Positions 42,628-60,932 of a stretch of 64,000 nucleotides of DNA are shown piece after piece. The stretch spans positions 1,993,001 through 2,057,000 of the forward strand of contig JBAJFE010000011.1 of assembly GCA_037903355.1 (NCBI GenBank). Reading direction: 5' to 3'. Below the pieces are notes generated by a model. It had not been told where the DNA came from, ran no database searches, and saw nothing but the letters and a program-made list of their open reading frames with translations. The position numbers and the translations under genes are program-made. Every line of letters begins with the position of its first letter. The first letter of the stretch is position 1. Origin of the DNA: Trichuris trichiura (lineage: Eukaryota; Nematoda; Enoplea; Trichinellida; Trichuridae).

Positions 42628-45600
42628 ATGATCGAATGAACTTTATATACAATCGCTAACTGCCTCTCAATGTTGACAACATTTGCAGAAACGCAATATC
42701 GCTTTGTAAAAGCAACTTGCAAAATGTTACGTCTGTTTTTTTGGCGATGGCCATTATACGGTTTACATCTAAGCTGAGCCTTACCTACTATAAAGTACAA
42801 AACAATATTAACAACTGAGTTTTTGACTACGTAACTCTTTGCAGTGGGTTGATAACTCTTGTTACAAGAAAACCCTTTCTATATGCGAACCCTTATATCT
42901 GGAGCTTTCGGACCTATGGTCGACCCGTCATCCGCGGCAGAGCCTCCCTAAGCTGGAGGTAGCGCCCACAGAATTCTTGCTACTATAGGAAAGTCTGCAA
43001 AGAAAAGTAGCAACGATAAAGTACAGAGCAATAAGTGCAGCATGTAAAGGGATATTGCGCGCGCAGACTGAAAGTCAACAATACAGACTAGCGAAAAGAC
43101 GGTAATAAGTGAATATTATACTTATGCATTCCAAGCTGAAGTGAAGGTGACTTTCTCTGAAAACTTCACTGTTTAGTTTATTCATGTTAAAGATAAGACT
43201 ATCCCTTTTCGAAGGCTTTTTACCATCACCGAACAGGCATGACCAAATATGAGAAAAGTCTCACCGCGCTAAGAAAAATGCCGACTCACGGCAACCCGAA
43301 CAAATGGGAGCTGCTTACGCGTCGTATTAACATTTTCCGAAACTCATGATATTAACGTTAATTTCGCTATCTGCCCGAATATGGAATTTAAAATCGCTAC
43401 ACAACGGCATTAAATCAAGAATAGTAGCTCGGCATAAAGAGGCGAATTGGAAAAACATTGTCACGGAATTTTTGCATATTCTCAAAAGCTAACAAAAGGC
43501 GGCCCGAACAAAAAAAGTAGCAAACCACTTATAGACATCCTTATAGAAGAAAGAAAACTCAGCGAGCAGTTTTAACTACTTAACTTGCATAACAGTTGAA
43601 AGATAACGCTTCAATGTATTATGCAGCTCAATTTCGATTTCACAACGAGGGGATAAGTGGAACGATGCAGTCTATTAATCAGTTATGCTTATGTCGCAAC
43701 AGGTTCAAAAACTAATATGCATAAATTAATTTAAATATTTTCATTTCTGAAAAACTGCCAACCATCCTTCCATCCCTTCCGCATTGATGTTCTTATGATG
43801 CTATTGACGGGGACTGAATAATTCAACAAAAAAGTTGGTAGCAGCAGCTTCTGACTCTTTGCGAAAGTTTTCAGCGTTAGCATCCAATGCTGTTTGACGG
43901 CACTTCAACATTAAGTAAAATTTACCACGACACTTGCGCCAGTCCGACGAAATTTTGCTGTTGTTTTGTCACCTAAATCTATGCGAAATTGTAAAACCTT
44001 TCGGGATGCATTAATACTTGTTCTATCCCTGTCGAATTGATGCGCAAGACAGAGTTGCAACATCGACGTGTGCAAATAGGGAAGCGTCATAGCAACCAGC
44101 CACAAGTGGACAGTTGGGCACCCGTAGGTAAAGCGTCCAGTTCGATTAATCAAACTGACAACACCATAAACCGCAATAGGCCCTACGTACAATTAGCCTA
44201 AGCCCAAATATGCAAATTATACTTTATATGGACTGAAAACATGAAAAAAGACTAATTGGCTGCCAACTAAAGCAAAGCTTTAGCTAACAGCGGAGGATTA
44301 CTAAACCTGAGCATTAACGCCGACTTCTACTGGAGCGGCTAAGAAAAAAAATAAAATCACCCTAACCGCCGCCGATAGTAAGAAAGAAACAACGATGTTT
44401 CCTGCCGCCTAATTGCCGTCCCTTACTTAAGCGGATAAAAAATAATTTAATTCGCCGGCTCACCAAAGGGTCAGCAAACACGATAAAACTGAGTAATAAA
44501 GTTTACGCAACGCCTTTCTGTATGTCACAGTTTTATATATTTTGACAAAAACAATAGCAGCATATAGTTCTCGCCATCTAAAAAAGACTGAACAATGTTT
44601 GAATAATTAATACTGCGGCAGACAGACCGTTCCAAGCTGACGAACAACTATCGTCGAATATCTTGGACAGAAAAGCGCATAGGCAATAGGCGGTTTCGAT
44701 TATATGAATGAAAGTGAAAAAGAGCAAGTTAATTTTTGATCATTGAAACGTCAGTAGAGTACATCGAATATTTGGTATATAGCATAAACGAATTAGTTAG
44801 TAACATGAAGCTCTGAAGTGTCACTGACAAAAACCTTTGCCAATCCAACTTTGCGTAAACGGTCACTCGAAGCTTTAGCTATGCTGTTGTTGTACTAATC
44901 TGAGGAAACCCTCATAGGACACCGGGCAAAGTTTAGGTGTGCTATGCAACCATGCTTTCCCAAGACATGTGATCGATTTGACGAGACCAGATGAAAGACC
45001 ACGTGACCCATCGGGGAGTGAGTTCGTTATTTGATACAGAGCACCCAACGTCATGCAGCTTCATAAATGAGGCTCAACGAGCTCAACACTAAGACAAATA
45101 CGACGAAAACTTTTTCTCCGGAAATGAGCTAGCAAACAGAAGGCCAGAAGGCATTCAAATTGACAAACGCGTTCAATGAACAATGGAAAAGTTGAACAGT
45201 CGCCTGTTGATGGAGTATTTGCCTTCAATGGTTGACACTTTCGCGTTCGACTTTTGAAAAAAAGTCCTATCGCTCAGGCTCACTAATGTACTTGGACGCC
45301 TCGATAATTTGGCAGATAAGAGGTTACGTCGCAAAGCCTAACTCTAAAGCCACCCACGTCTTCGTGCAAGTGAAAGATTTGAGCCACAGGAAATTCGGGA
45401 CATATTAAAGGATGGAATTAGAAAGAAAAGTGCTACAGAAGCGCCCTTAGCTAATTAATAAATAATAATAATAATGGAGATAAATAGTTAATAAGAAATA
45501 GAAGGGAAGGCAGAGATATAGGTCTACAAAAAAAGGACTAAGTTTATAAACTTGAATGTCAGAGGTTGCGCTTGTAACATGACGTCATGTGCCATTGAGA

Positions 45601-46345
45601 ACAGCTGCCAAAAGTCACTGAAGTATATAAACGCGTAGGATGAATACCGGTCTACTCCACGGTGCCAACAATGTGAGTGATCCTGCTCACCTACATGGAT
45701 GCGGGAGCAGATGGAATAAAAAGCTAACGTAAAAACTAGCCTACCAATTGACAAGTTTTGAAAGCATAATTTTTTTACAAGTTACAGCGGAAACCTATTT
45801 CCATTCAACGCTTCCCTGCTCACTCGCCAGTGACGCATTGGACACGACCTTGCGAGGCAGTGTGTTAATTTCTTCTAATGACGTCATTTTAAAGATTAAG
45901 AACCATATTCCGCCCAGTTCATTCCAATTGATAAACAAAGAAGTAGCTGTCACGCATTAACAAGAATTTATCAATGAACTGAAGTACTGGCTTCAATAGT
46001 TCTCATTAAGGTTAGTAAAAACGGGTCTATACGACGCTAGTCAGTCGGTACGTATTCATCTGAAAGAAATCACCATAAACAAAAATAGGCAAAAAACTAG
46101 CCCCTACCAAGTGATGATAAAACACGATAACAATTTCGGGTAGAATATATCCGGTTTTGTCGTGTCCCCATTGTTCAAATGAAATAAATCATTGTTGCTA
46201 AAGACTGTTGAACGGAGGCAGAGCCCTGAAGCGCTACGCGCGAGCATTTGTTCGCTCTGTACGGTTAGTATAAAAATTTCCTCTTCCGTACGGAAGGTTC
46301 ATTCGAAACGATCACAGCCGGCTGAACATTTCGTCGTGCGCAATA
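42628..46345. other. 3.7-kb gene-poor spacer
   Basis: The longest stretch here without a supported gene. Frames on both strands are short, start without good context and lack family features. A small (AAT)n run lies near 45461-45475. It could hold decayed module exons, but I saw no C-C motif in any frame I read. Confidence 0.45.
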
Positions 46346-47825
46346 ATGCAGGCGCATTTGCTACTATATTTCGGCGTAGCTTTGCTGACGTCTAGTTAGT
46401 GCACACTAAGGCTCGTTCGTGCATAGCTAATCTCGTTTTCTTATTATTTTCAGATCTGAATGCTCAACGATGCCCTCCGTCCAACAGTGTTTCGCGTAAC
46501 GACGTGGGACAGTTATGCTATAATGATAGGGAATGCCCGTCTGGGGGGAAATGTTGCCAAACTCGTTTCGGAAGACGATGTATGTCGGTCCGGGGATCAT
46601 CCAACTGTAAGTTCCTTCCTCACATGTGACCTTATTTTGTAAGCGCTAAACTACAGTGGACATCTAGAGGAGAAATACGTAACAACTGCCAGCTTTGAAG
46701 CAGTTTTTTAAAGCGCAAGTTGCCCAAGGAATTTAAAAATCAAAGTTGCCAATGCTCAGTCATAAATACAACGGGATTTGTTCTAAGTGTTCATTTCATT
46801 TTGGCAGCTCAAGGAAGGATGTGGGGACAATGCAGCGACGGAAGAAACCCACTTCAGTCATGCAACCCTGGAGTCTGCCCGCCAAATTACAAGTGCGAAA
46901 ACGGAAAATGTTGTTGGAACAACCCCTACGGCGAACCACCAAATACTGCCCGTAAGTATATCGACCCAATAAATAAAGATAAAAATAACTTACAACGTTT
47001 AGTAACGACTTTTGAGCTTAATTTGCGCTATATCTTTGCTGAGTATTATTTTTCGCTGCCCAACAAAAAAAGGTTATAATTCACACTCAACAAGGTTAAT
47101 ATGGCAGAAATATGACGAGAAATGCGTAGTTTCCTCATCGAGTTTTATATACTTCTATTTACTTGTTTCAGAGGGAGTATGTCGCGACGGAAGCCGCCCT
47201 ACTGGCAGCTGCATAAATCAACTGTGCGTTGGTCGCAATGAAGAATGCTATAATGGATGGTGCTGCAGGAGGACTTCGGCGTCAACCAGTTAGTCATTCA
47301 CAAAGCAAAATTAAAATAAATGGATGTTTTGTAGCTGGACAATGTTTCGACGGCTCTACATCATTCACGCGGTGCACCTCTGGCAGCTGCCCGCCTGGAC
47401 TGCGGTGTCAAAATGGATGGTGTTGCTTTGATTCTTCTCAAGGTAGTACTCCAAAATTATTGTACTTGAGCATAGACTTTTTTTGCAATGGACAAACTGG
47501 CTTTTATATAAACGGCAACAAACTCGTTTCGTTACTTACGATGATGGCGATAATAATAATAATAATAATTTTATAGTTCAAAATATGTTTCCTTTCCCAT
47601 ATGAGACATTTAAATATGCATACAAGGCGCTAATGAATCAGTATATCATTAACGCTTTTTTCAGGATCAGTTATTGGAACCCAAAAGAAGGGAACGTGCC
47701 CGCCCTTCCTATCCATTCCTGGAGCTTCGGTGAATCACAGGTGCCTTACAGATATGGATTGTGAAGGAAGTCGCAAATGCTGCGGAACTGTAAGCGGAAG
47801 GGCCTGCCTATACCCAGAAATGTAA
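46346..47825 (+). CDS. secreted CC-repeat / WAP-like protein 3 (five modules)
   Basis: Six exons: 46346-46394, 46454-46606, 46808-46951, 47172-47288, 47335-47442, 47665-47825; 243 aa, all five introns phase 1. Exon 1 is the signal peptide (MQAHLLLYFGVALLTS). Exon 2 is a WAP-like module (RCPPSNS ... CYNDRECPSGGKCC ... GRRC). Exons 3-5 each encode one CC module (CSDGRNPLQSCNPGVC ... GKCC; CRDGSRPTGSC ... GWCC; CFDGSTSFTRC ... GWCC). The middle one has x6 instead of x5 before its fourth cysteine. Exon 6 is a second WAP-like module (TCPPFLS ... CLTDMDCEGSRKCC ... GRACLYPEM). It lacks the Trp/Asn linkers of the other two. The order WAP-CC-CC-CC-WAP strongly suggests exon duplication and shuffling. 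Confidence 0.86.
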
Positions 47826-49137
47826 ATTTTTTCTACTATTCCGTAAATACGCACCCTGATAGTGCTGATATTATAAAAGCGCCCGTGAATAAACGTGTTC
47901 AACGTTTTTTCTGCAGCCCCTACAAACGGCAGACAAAGAAGGCAGTTGCAACGGAAACAAAAGGGATTGAATAAAACACTTCTGACAAAATGAGAAGTAC
48001 AAAAGGCGAATGCTGTAACGTCGGCTAGTTAAGGGACGTCCGTAAAATGACTTTAAAACGTTACGACCTACCTATGTTAACAATGAACTTGAAAACCCAA
48101 CATTCCGTAATAGACACTTGTGAGATTATAATGCATGGAACTGGAACATGCTTTACGATTAACGAGATTGACGGATGAAGTTTTCGGAGCGCACTCTGAT
48201 TCGCCTTCAGCCTCTACGCCTATGTTAGCAAAGCTATAGAATACGTTGTAATGAAAAAGACGCGCGCAGATTGTATGTGAGCAGAAAGGCGGGAACTTTC
48301 ATGAGGGCAATGCAAAAAGGAAAATGACTGAAAATCGGCCTGAATAATTCAAAAGATCGACGCTAGTAAACAATCTACGAATGCTTTTTTGCTGAATAGG
48401 AACCTTAACGCGCTACGATTGCTTACACCTTGGAAACCTGAGCTGACAAAATTAAAGAAATTTCACTTACCAGAAAATGGTTCTGCAGTCGTGTTACGAT
48501 ATGTATTATGCCACTCTCGAAGGAGAAGACAGTAACATTTTCGACTGCTGTACAAGCGTGCGCCTAAAATCAAATCGACAAACTTAAAAGGACAGATGCA
48601 GCTTTACCTTCAGGCGAAATGCACATTTCGCTTAGGAAAAAATTGCTAAGAACGAAGGTGAACAAAAATTGAAACTTGGAACTATTGTCCGAGAGCCAAA
48701 TAACTATCGTAATATGGAGGTCTTGAAAACTCTTATTTACGCAACGCAACGCGTTCAGCTCAAAGTTACCAGTATTCCTGTTGCGTCAAAATGAGTCAAA
48801 CTGTAAAGCTGCAATTTCTGCTCGAAGGACTTTTCCTCCGACGAAAGGCTGCGAAAAAAAGCATTGACGCTCAAACGTTGTTGCAACATTTCGTTTTTTT
48901 TCGGTATAAAGTTTGCAAGCGTGCAATGAAAATCGAAAATTTCGACTATCACTCGTTTGTCACCTGAGAATCATTACGGGAATACATGCATAGAGTTTAC
49001 GAATTCTAAGTTTTTTAATTCCAAGAGCTTTCGCTTCGCGCGGTGTCGTATTGTTACGGGTGTTTACGCGGTTTATTGCATTTAAGATGTGCCAATTTTT
49101 AAGTTTGCATTACTTTTCGTGATCGTCCAGAACAAAT
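47826..49137. other. intergenic region upstream of KDM5
   Basis: 1.3 kb without a supported gene. A GGCGGGAA motif at 48289-48296 resembles an E2F-type site about 840 bp upstream of the KDM5 start. I would not weigh it alone. Confidence 0.4.
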
Positions 49138-54813
<5,676 letters not shown>

Positions 54814-56073
54814 CGGCTGTGCCGCTCGAGTCAGTGGCAACAAGACGTTCGTTTACGCGTGGAGATACACGCAGAGTACGTACACTCAAACAACAGACAG
54901 CATTATTTTAAAGCAGTATAGGACGCCGTTTGGCCATTTATGACCGTAGGTGGATAAATCCCGGTTTTAAAGGGCTAAAGAACTTAGCCCATTTGTTCGC
55001 GTAAATTATCAGTAGTGAGTACGCCAAAGACTTATTGTTTCCGTGTTAGCAAAACGAGTATTTAACGAGCCTGTAGTTGTAGTAAAATGTTGACATATGC
55101 TTTCGTATTATAACTGGGAAAGTATGTAATTTCAACACAATAAGCAAAAACAATGTAAGGTATTAATATTTAAAACAACAGAAGTATAACCTGCCGTCAG
55201 TTGACATGCCAAAGTTCGGTTTCAGCGCAAGTCTTAGACATGCTTAACGAGATTAAGTTTATTAAACGTTTTCAACAGCCAGGAAGCGGATATTCTGCAG
55301 GAATGCGCTGGCCGCATAATCTTCTTTAAAACGCCTTGCTAACAAGTCTTTCTTTAATCTTATAAATTAAAATGGCGTTCTAGAGAAGTTTCATCGGCTC
55401 CCAAAGATATCCCGTGATCTCTCATTTCAAAAAGTACCTGCCTCCATGCTGTTCCTTTTGCTTATTTGAATACTAACAAAGCATGGAACGCGTGAAGACA
55501 GCGCGACGGGCTGTCTATACAAAGCTTCGTAGGAAGCCACCATCAGAAGTTCATTTAGCAATGTTTTCGGAGAGCGCTGGACTGCATTTAATTGACCTTC
55601 TTATAACGCGTCCCGCCATATACAGTACGGTAGTTGTAATGCAGGTAAGACAGTGAAAAAATTCAAATAATAACGATGAGCCTAAGCGGTCTAAGCTTAC
55701 GTCGTACGCTGATTCCAACTACGCTAACTGAAGAACTCAAAAATGGACTTCAGTTGGTCGTAGCCTCCTCTTGATCAAGTTAGAGTCCATTGCTGCCTTG
55801 AGCTTGCGTGGGGTGAACATGAAGAATTTGAATTTTCTCGTTGGTTTACCTGCATTACAGCTGTCTTACTGTACATTTCCAATTGATAGATGTTTTCCGG
55901 GTTAACCGTATGCGTCAATTCTGAATTTCTAACGGCCCTTATTAATCAACAGCTTGTCAAAATTAGCATATCGTCTGCTCTATGGCAAGTAAGTACTGGA
56001 ATGCTTAACCAAACCGAAGTAGAAAAACATTTTAAAATAGAAACAATCGCAAACCGACCTCCTCTACAGAAGG
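54814..56073. other. spacer with a possible leucine-rich-repeat gene
   Basis: An ATG at 55483 opens a 54-codon frame ending exactly at a GTAAGA donor (55645). It reads MERVKTARRAVYTKLRRKPP ... GLHLIDLLITRP. About 160 nt on, a frame reads LESIAALSLRGVNMKNLNFL near 55780-55850, resembling one leucine-rich repeat. I could not join the pieces in one frame, and the 3' end would have to lie before DNA ligase I. A small plus-strand gene is plausible but not established. Confidence 0.3.
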
Positions 56074-59000
56074 TTAATAAAACTCGTCATCTTCGCCGCC
56101 TTCCTGCGCCTTTTGGCTCTTCACTTGTTCTTGGCTATTGTACATTTCGGCCACTTGCTCAGCCGTTGTGGCATCTTCGGGATTCTTGTCGTCGCGTACA
56201 CATATAAAGCGAGGAAACCGCAAGGATATGCCGCGCTGATTGTCCACCTGAAAATGAGACAAAATCGTCAGACGAAAGGAGACTTCGGTGCAGCACAAAC
56301 TGACCATTCCCATTGCCGCAAAGTGAATCGGCGAAAGGGACAAATCGGCCGCTTTTACTTGCCATACTTGTACAGGTTCGAACCAATGATTTGGCTGCAA
56401 CGAGCTGTCGTAACGATAATAAGCTCTGGGCACGGCAATGATATGAGCTTTGAAAAAGTCCGCATGCTTTTGCAAGTCTTCGTCCGTGAAACCCGTTCCA
56501 ACCTAAAAGCGGTCAATTCTGTTGTATGTTGTCAAGCAGCGATGAGTTTAGTGGTCACTTTGCATATGCTTTGGTATTCTTCAGCTTCAGGGTCGTAGCA
56601 CGCGAGCAGAAAGCCGCCGTAAACGCCAGTTCGCTTTCCAGTGCCAAGATAGCCACCCAAGACGACCAAATCAAGCGAATCGCCAATACTGTTCATATAG
56701 TCTTTCTTCAATTTCAGCCAACTATGCGATCTCTTAGCAATGTCATAGGCAGCGCCTTTGTCCAATGTTTTCACCATTAAACCTTCGCACTTGCCTGAAA
56801 ATCATTCTACAACGGCGACGAGCCGAAAACAGAAATTCGATTACCTTTAACGGCTTCCTCTAAAAAGAGGCCAATCTCGTCGCAGTCGGCCGTTGTTAAG
56901 CTTTTGGTGAACATAAAATGACCCGGTACTTCGCGTATGATTTCCCGCAAACGTTCCCGCCTTTGTCGAAATGTCAGACTGGTTATTCCGACGCCATCCA
57001 GATAAAGCAAGTCGAAGGCAAAGACGCATACGGTCACTTTTATGTTCGCGCTGTTTGCACCCTAAAAAATGGATGGCGCCAACGTCATAACAATGCACCC
57101 AATGGAGGAAGACCTTCCGTTTGCGCGTGGTTAAAATTTGAAATGGCAGAATGCACTGCTTCTCGCTGTCCCAGGCAACAACTTCGCTATCGATGATGCA
57201 CGAAGTAACGGGTTTTGCCTTATCGTCGGGGCAAACGAGCACCTTTGGTATAAGCTCAACAATGTCTGGATATTTGCCTGTATGATTTTCCAAATTACGG
57301 CTGAACACTTTAACTGTACCGTTGAAAAAGTGAATCTGCACGTCGTGAAAGACGTTGAAAAATGTGCGATGTCACTTGGGAGCGCTACCACCAACCTGAG
57401 CTCTTTCGCCGTCGTATTTCCATTCGCAAGCGAATTCCATTTCGCCGAAACGCTTTAGAACCTCGTCGACGCCTTTTGTGGGAAAAGCGAGCATAGGTTT
57501 AATCGGTACGCCTGGAGTGATGCAACATTCTTTACGCAGCGAGCTGAAGCCACGATGAAGCAGCACATCAACTATTCTGTCGTAGTTGGGACATTCGCTA
57601 ATGGACTAACCGTAAACACTTTGCAAATAAAAAATTCAAAACGCTTACCAAAAGGCCGACTTGAGCGACATGGTATTTTCGGCGAGAAGCAACTTCAACG
57701 CGTCATTTTTGGGTGTTTTATTACCTGAAAATCGCGTTAGCTTACTGTAACAATGTTTGAACAGTATCCATCAACCTTGAGCATCAAGTTCGGTATATGT
57801 AAAAGCGTGAGCAAGGCTAATTAGCAAGCTCTGTTCGGCCAATCCAATGCGCATTTTGCCACTCAAACATCGCACCACAAATCTGGCCTCGCATCCTTGA
57901 CATACGCTTATGAGGCCTTTGGTAATTTCCAGCTTCTTATTCATCGACTTTGAAAATTTACGGAAGTTGGCAACAACAATAAAAATGACGATGTACTTAC
58001 GCTACTGCCTGTTTGTTTGGCAATTGACTTCAACTTTGAAAACAAGCCGGAAATGGTAAGCGGTCGAGAAGAGAAGATCGTACGTTGCTTGTTTCGGCTG
58101 CCCTGAAAGGTCGGCAAAAATGTTGAATATAAAAAAAGCATATTCAACAGTTTATAATACTTCGGCCACGATTCCCAAATCACCTTTGGTGGCTAATTCG
58201 GCCTTGATCACGTCAACGCTACGGCCGGTGCATTGAGCAACCGCTTTTTGCAACGTGGCGTCCGAAATGCCCAATTCGAGCCCTTCATAGGTCGGTCCAA
58301 GCTGATTGAGGCATAGGTAGATGCAAGGAAGCAGATCATGCGGACTCAGGCAAATAATAGACCGAAAGAAGTTGCAAAGAATGCGTATAATCTCCAGACG
58401 CGAAGGGGTATTTTCAATGACCGTTAAGGTCAACGCAAGCGCCATGTAAGGCGTCCTAAAATAACCCAATTGAATATTCGTAATGAAGTACATCTAGATC
58501 ACTGTACGGTTGTCCGGGTCTCCAGCAGGCGTCATCTTTTGGTGAATAGTTTTGCTTGCTTGGATTATACCCGTTAACATCAATCATCTCCGAATTCCTG
58601 CGGAAGCATAGCAATCGTTTAGAGTGGAAAAGATGAAAAAGAAAGAAGCAGTTTAGAGTGATACTTTCAAGTAGCATAACAAGCTTAAAGATCACAGAAG
58701 CAAGGTTGCTAAGTTGTGAAACGTTCCTACAACAACGCGGCAACAAAAATAGAAAAGCACTCACGTCTCCATCTGGGAGGAACATCCAAGCTCGCCCTTC
58801 GATTCAATAGAGACATTATCCATGTTCGTTTGCATGCTAAATATGCAACCATAATTGGTGCTAACAAAATACAAAATATGCTCACTTGGAAGACACTATA
58901 CTTCCTTTCTTTGGACTGACATCTTCAGCCGATGAGCTTTTGCAAAATGTTGCGGGGCTGTACTTCAGATTAGTTGCATCTGAAACTGAGTTTTTTGCAA

Positions 59001-59292
59001 GTAAAAGAATAAATAATATTAGCTACCACCGCTGCCTTCTTCCACTTTTATCTTTCCTCCTGCTTCGCGTTTCGGCCTACCGCCTTTTCTGCCGTTCGCA
59101 CCGAAGAAAGAGCTGAAACTTTATGTAAACCCTGTACAACTAAACAAAGCACCAAGCCGATCGCAACGGCAGGGCCATTTAAACTACCCGACGAAAAAAA
59201 TTCTTTTCGAACCTTATCTTCCAGAAATCGACGAAAATACGTCGAACCTGTAGCGCAAAGGAGTAAAATTACCTCAAGGTAGCTTGCTGCAT
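56074..59292 (-). CDS. LIG1: DNA ligase I (ATP-dependent)
   Basis: Seals Okazaki-fragment nicks at the replication fork. Fifteen exons: 59292-59273, 59112-59027, 58979-58886, 58836-58765, 58597-58508, 58455-58161, 58102-58001, 57947-57776, 57724-57649, 57597-57396, 57335-57114, 57061-56845, 56794-56559, 56502-56305, 56247-56074; 751 aa, every junction in frame. The start ATG gives MQQATLSSFFG, a PCNA-binding PIP box (QxxLxxFF) as in other LIG1 proteins, supporting this start. A disordered basic/acidic stretch follows, then the DNA-binding domain ([51 protein letters not shown]). The nucleotidyltransferase has KYDGERAQ with adenylated Lys at about 396, then [24 protein letters not shown] and EGLMVKTL. 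The OB fold follows, with C-terminus [20 protein letters not shown]. Confidence 0.97.
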
Positions 59293-60932
59293 TTGCAACA
59301 ATTCAATAACCGCTCGCTTTGACGAAGGTTCAAGGCAGCGTAGCAGAGTCTTCGCGACGATACGTTCTATTTGCCACGCAAAACACATTCATTACGCTTC
59401 GGCAGTAAGCAAAAAGAATATGCAGGTACACGTAAACAGTATGGTCGTCAAGAAAAAAATAGGTTTTTTTCTTCAGTTCCATTTGCAACAAGCAGAACGT
59501 TACTAAGTAGCGCATTCGCGCAGGCAAATTTTTTCTAGACAACCGAAGAATACGGATCCTGCCACTTGACCACCCCACAGTCTGAGGAATGCAGGTTCCT
59601 TTCTGGCAACCATGCCGTCAGACCCTGGCGCGTTTGCTTACAAGCCTGCTGACTATTTCGTTTCGCTCCTATTTAAGTCCAAGCCAAAACCTATACCTTA
59701 TATTTAGGCTCAAGCTTAGATAAAGGCAGAACAGGACAGCAGTCGAACCTACAGTATGGCGGCGTCATGGCAATGAGAAAAGGTTTCAGAATACTTTTAC
59801 AACAGGGCAAAATATAGCTCACATGATGACGTAAAAAAGTTTTGAAACGTTTACGCTGTCCTTGCGTTGCCAGCAAGACTTCTACGTATCATATTTCAAA
59901 ATCTCAACGCCAAAATCGGCGAAAATTAAACGGATGCAGAAAATTCTTTTCACCAACAAGATCAAAGGGGTTAACATTTAGGGCAATGGATTATTTTCAA
60001 TCTTCTCAGTCCATCAGCACTTTTCGACGGGACGCTCACGTCTTGAAAAATACGCTAAAGCAACGCAAAAAGCAGAGGGAATGCAGCAAGCGCTGCACAT
60101 TAATTCTGAGCCTGAAAGCACCCCGTTTCAAACACTGTTTGTGTATGAGCACAGCATCCGACGCTATACCAAATGCAACGCTGATTTGCAGTTCCTGGGA
60201 ATAACAGACAAAAATCAAAAATATTTTTACGGCTCTGTCGGAAGCGTTTACTAATCACCAGAAGAACTCATAAATAACTTCCCGCAAATAAAATGGCGGG
60301 AAACTTATCCTATACCATCATATGAACAGACTAGGCAAGGAAATGCAAACCACCGCTCAAAGCATCAGCTTCGACAAAATGTTAAAAACAAACTTGGGCG
60401 CGTAAAAAAGTTCTTTCAGTACAACTACGAAATAAGTTAAATGATGCGGCTGGACAGCAGCTACTTACTTATCCTTAGTCATACTGTTAAAAGTTAATCA
60501 GGTTCATTTAAAAACAAAGGATGATAGTCGGCTGATATCATTATGCTCGTGCTTTGACGAAAAAAATTGGAAATTTTATTACGGTAACCACCCCAGTAAC
60601 GCTAGCAACTGGCATTACGACACATGAAATGCGGTCTTTATGTCCAGCACAACAAAAGCTGTGCCAGATGTGAGTCAAGTAAACAGATACAACTTCTTAA
60701 TTTTGTGCTTCTCCTACCCGCAAAAGTCATCATCATCTCCTTTCACTCCGAACCACCTGCAACGGATAACGAATTAAACGAAATGCGAAATATTAATCTT
60801 ACCGTAGACATCCCAACGGAACTCTGCCCACTTGAACTGCTGGAAAACACAGGCAACACATAATCGTGTTTGGCAGGTTTAACAACGACTTCTTCAGGCG
60901 CCTTCGAACGTTTGCTATGTTTGGAATGCACT
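59293..60932. other. intergenic region upstream of DNA ligase I
   Basis: 1.6 kb between the start of LIG1 and the 3' end of the EGF-repeat gene, both on the minus strand. It should hold the LIG1 promoter. Apart from the paired GCGGGAA motifs at 60279-60302 I see no gene; the open frames are short and unrelated to known families. Confidence 0.5.
60279..60302. promoter_or_regulatory. inverted pair of E2F-like motifs
   Basis: TTCCCGC (60279-60285) and GCGGGAA (60296-60302) form an inverted repeat with a 10-nt AT-rich spacer. Both match the core of the E2F/DP consensus. They lie 987 bp upstream of the LIG1 start codon, and LIG1 is a replication gene commonly under E2F control in animals. The distance is large unless a 5' UTR intron exists, so the link is tentative. 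Confidence 0.3.

Noticed and set aside
42880..42975. GC-rich patch that suggested a tRNA or small RNA gene.
   Set aside because: No cloverleaf with A and B boxes could be drawn, and no terminal stem pairs.
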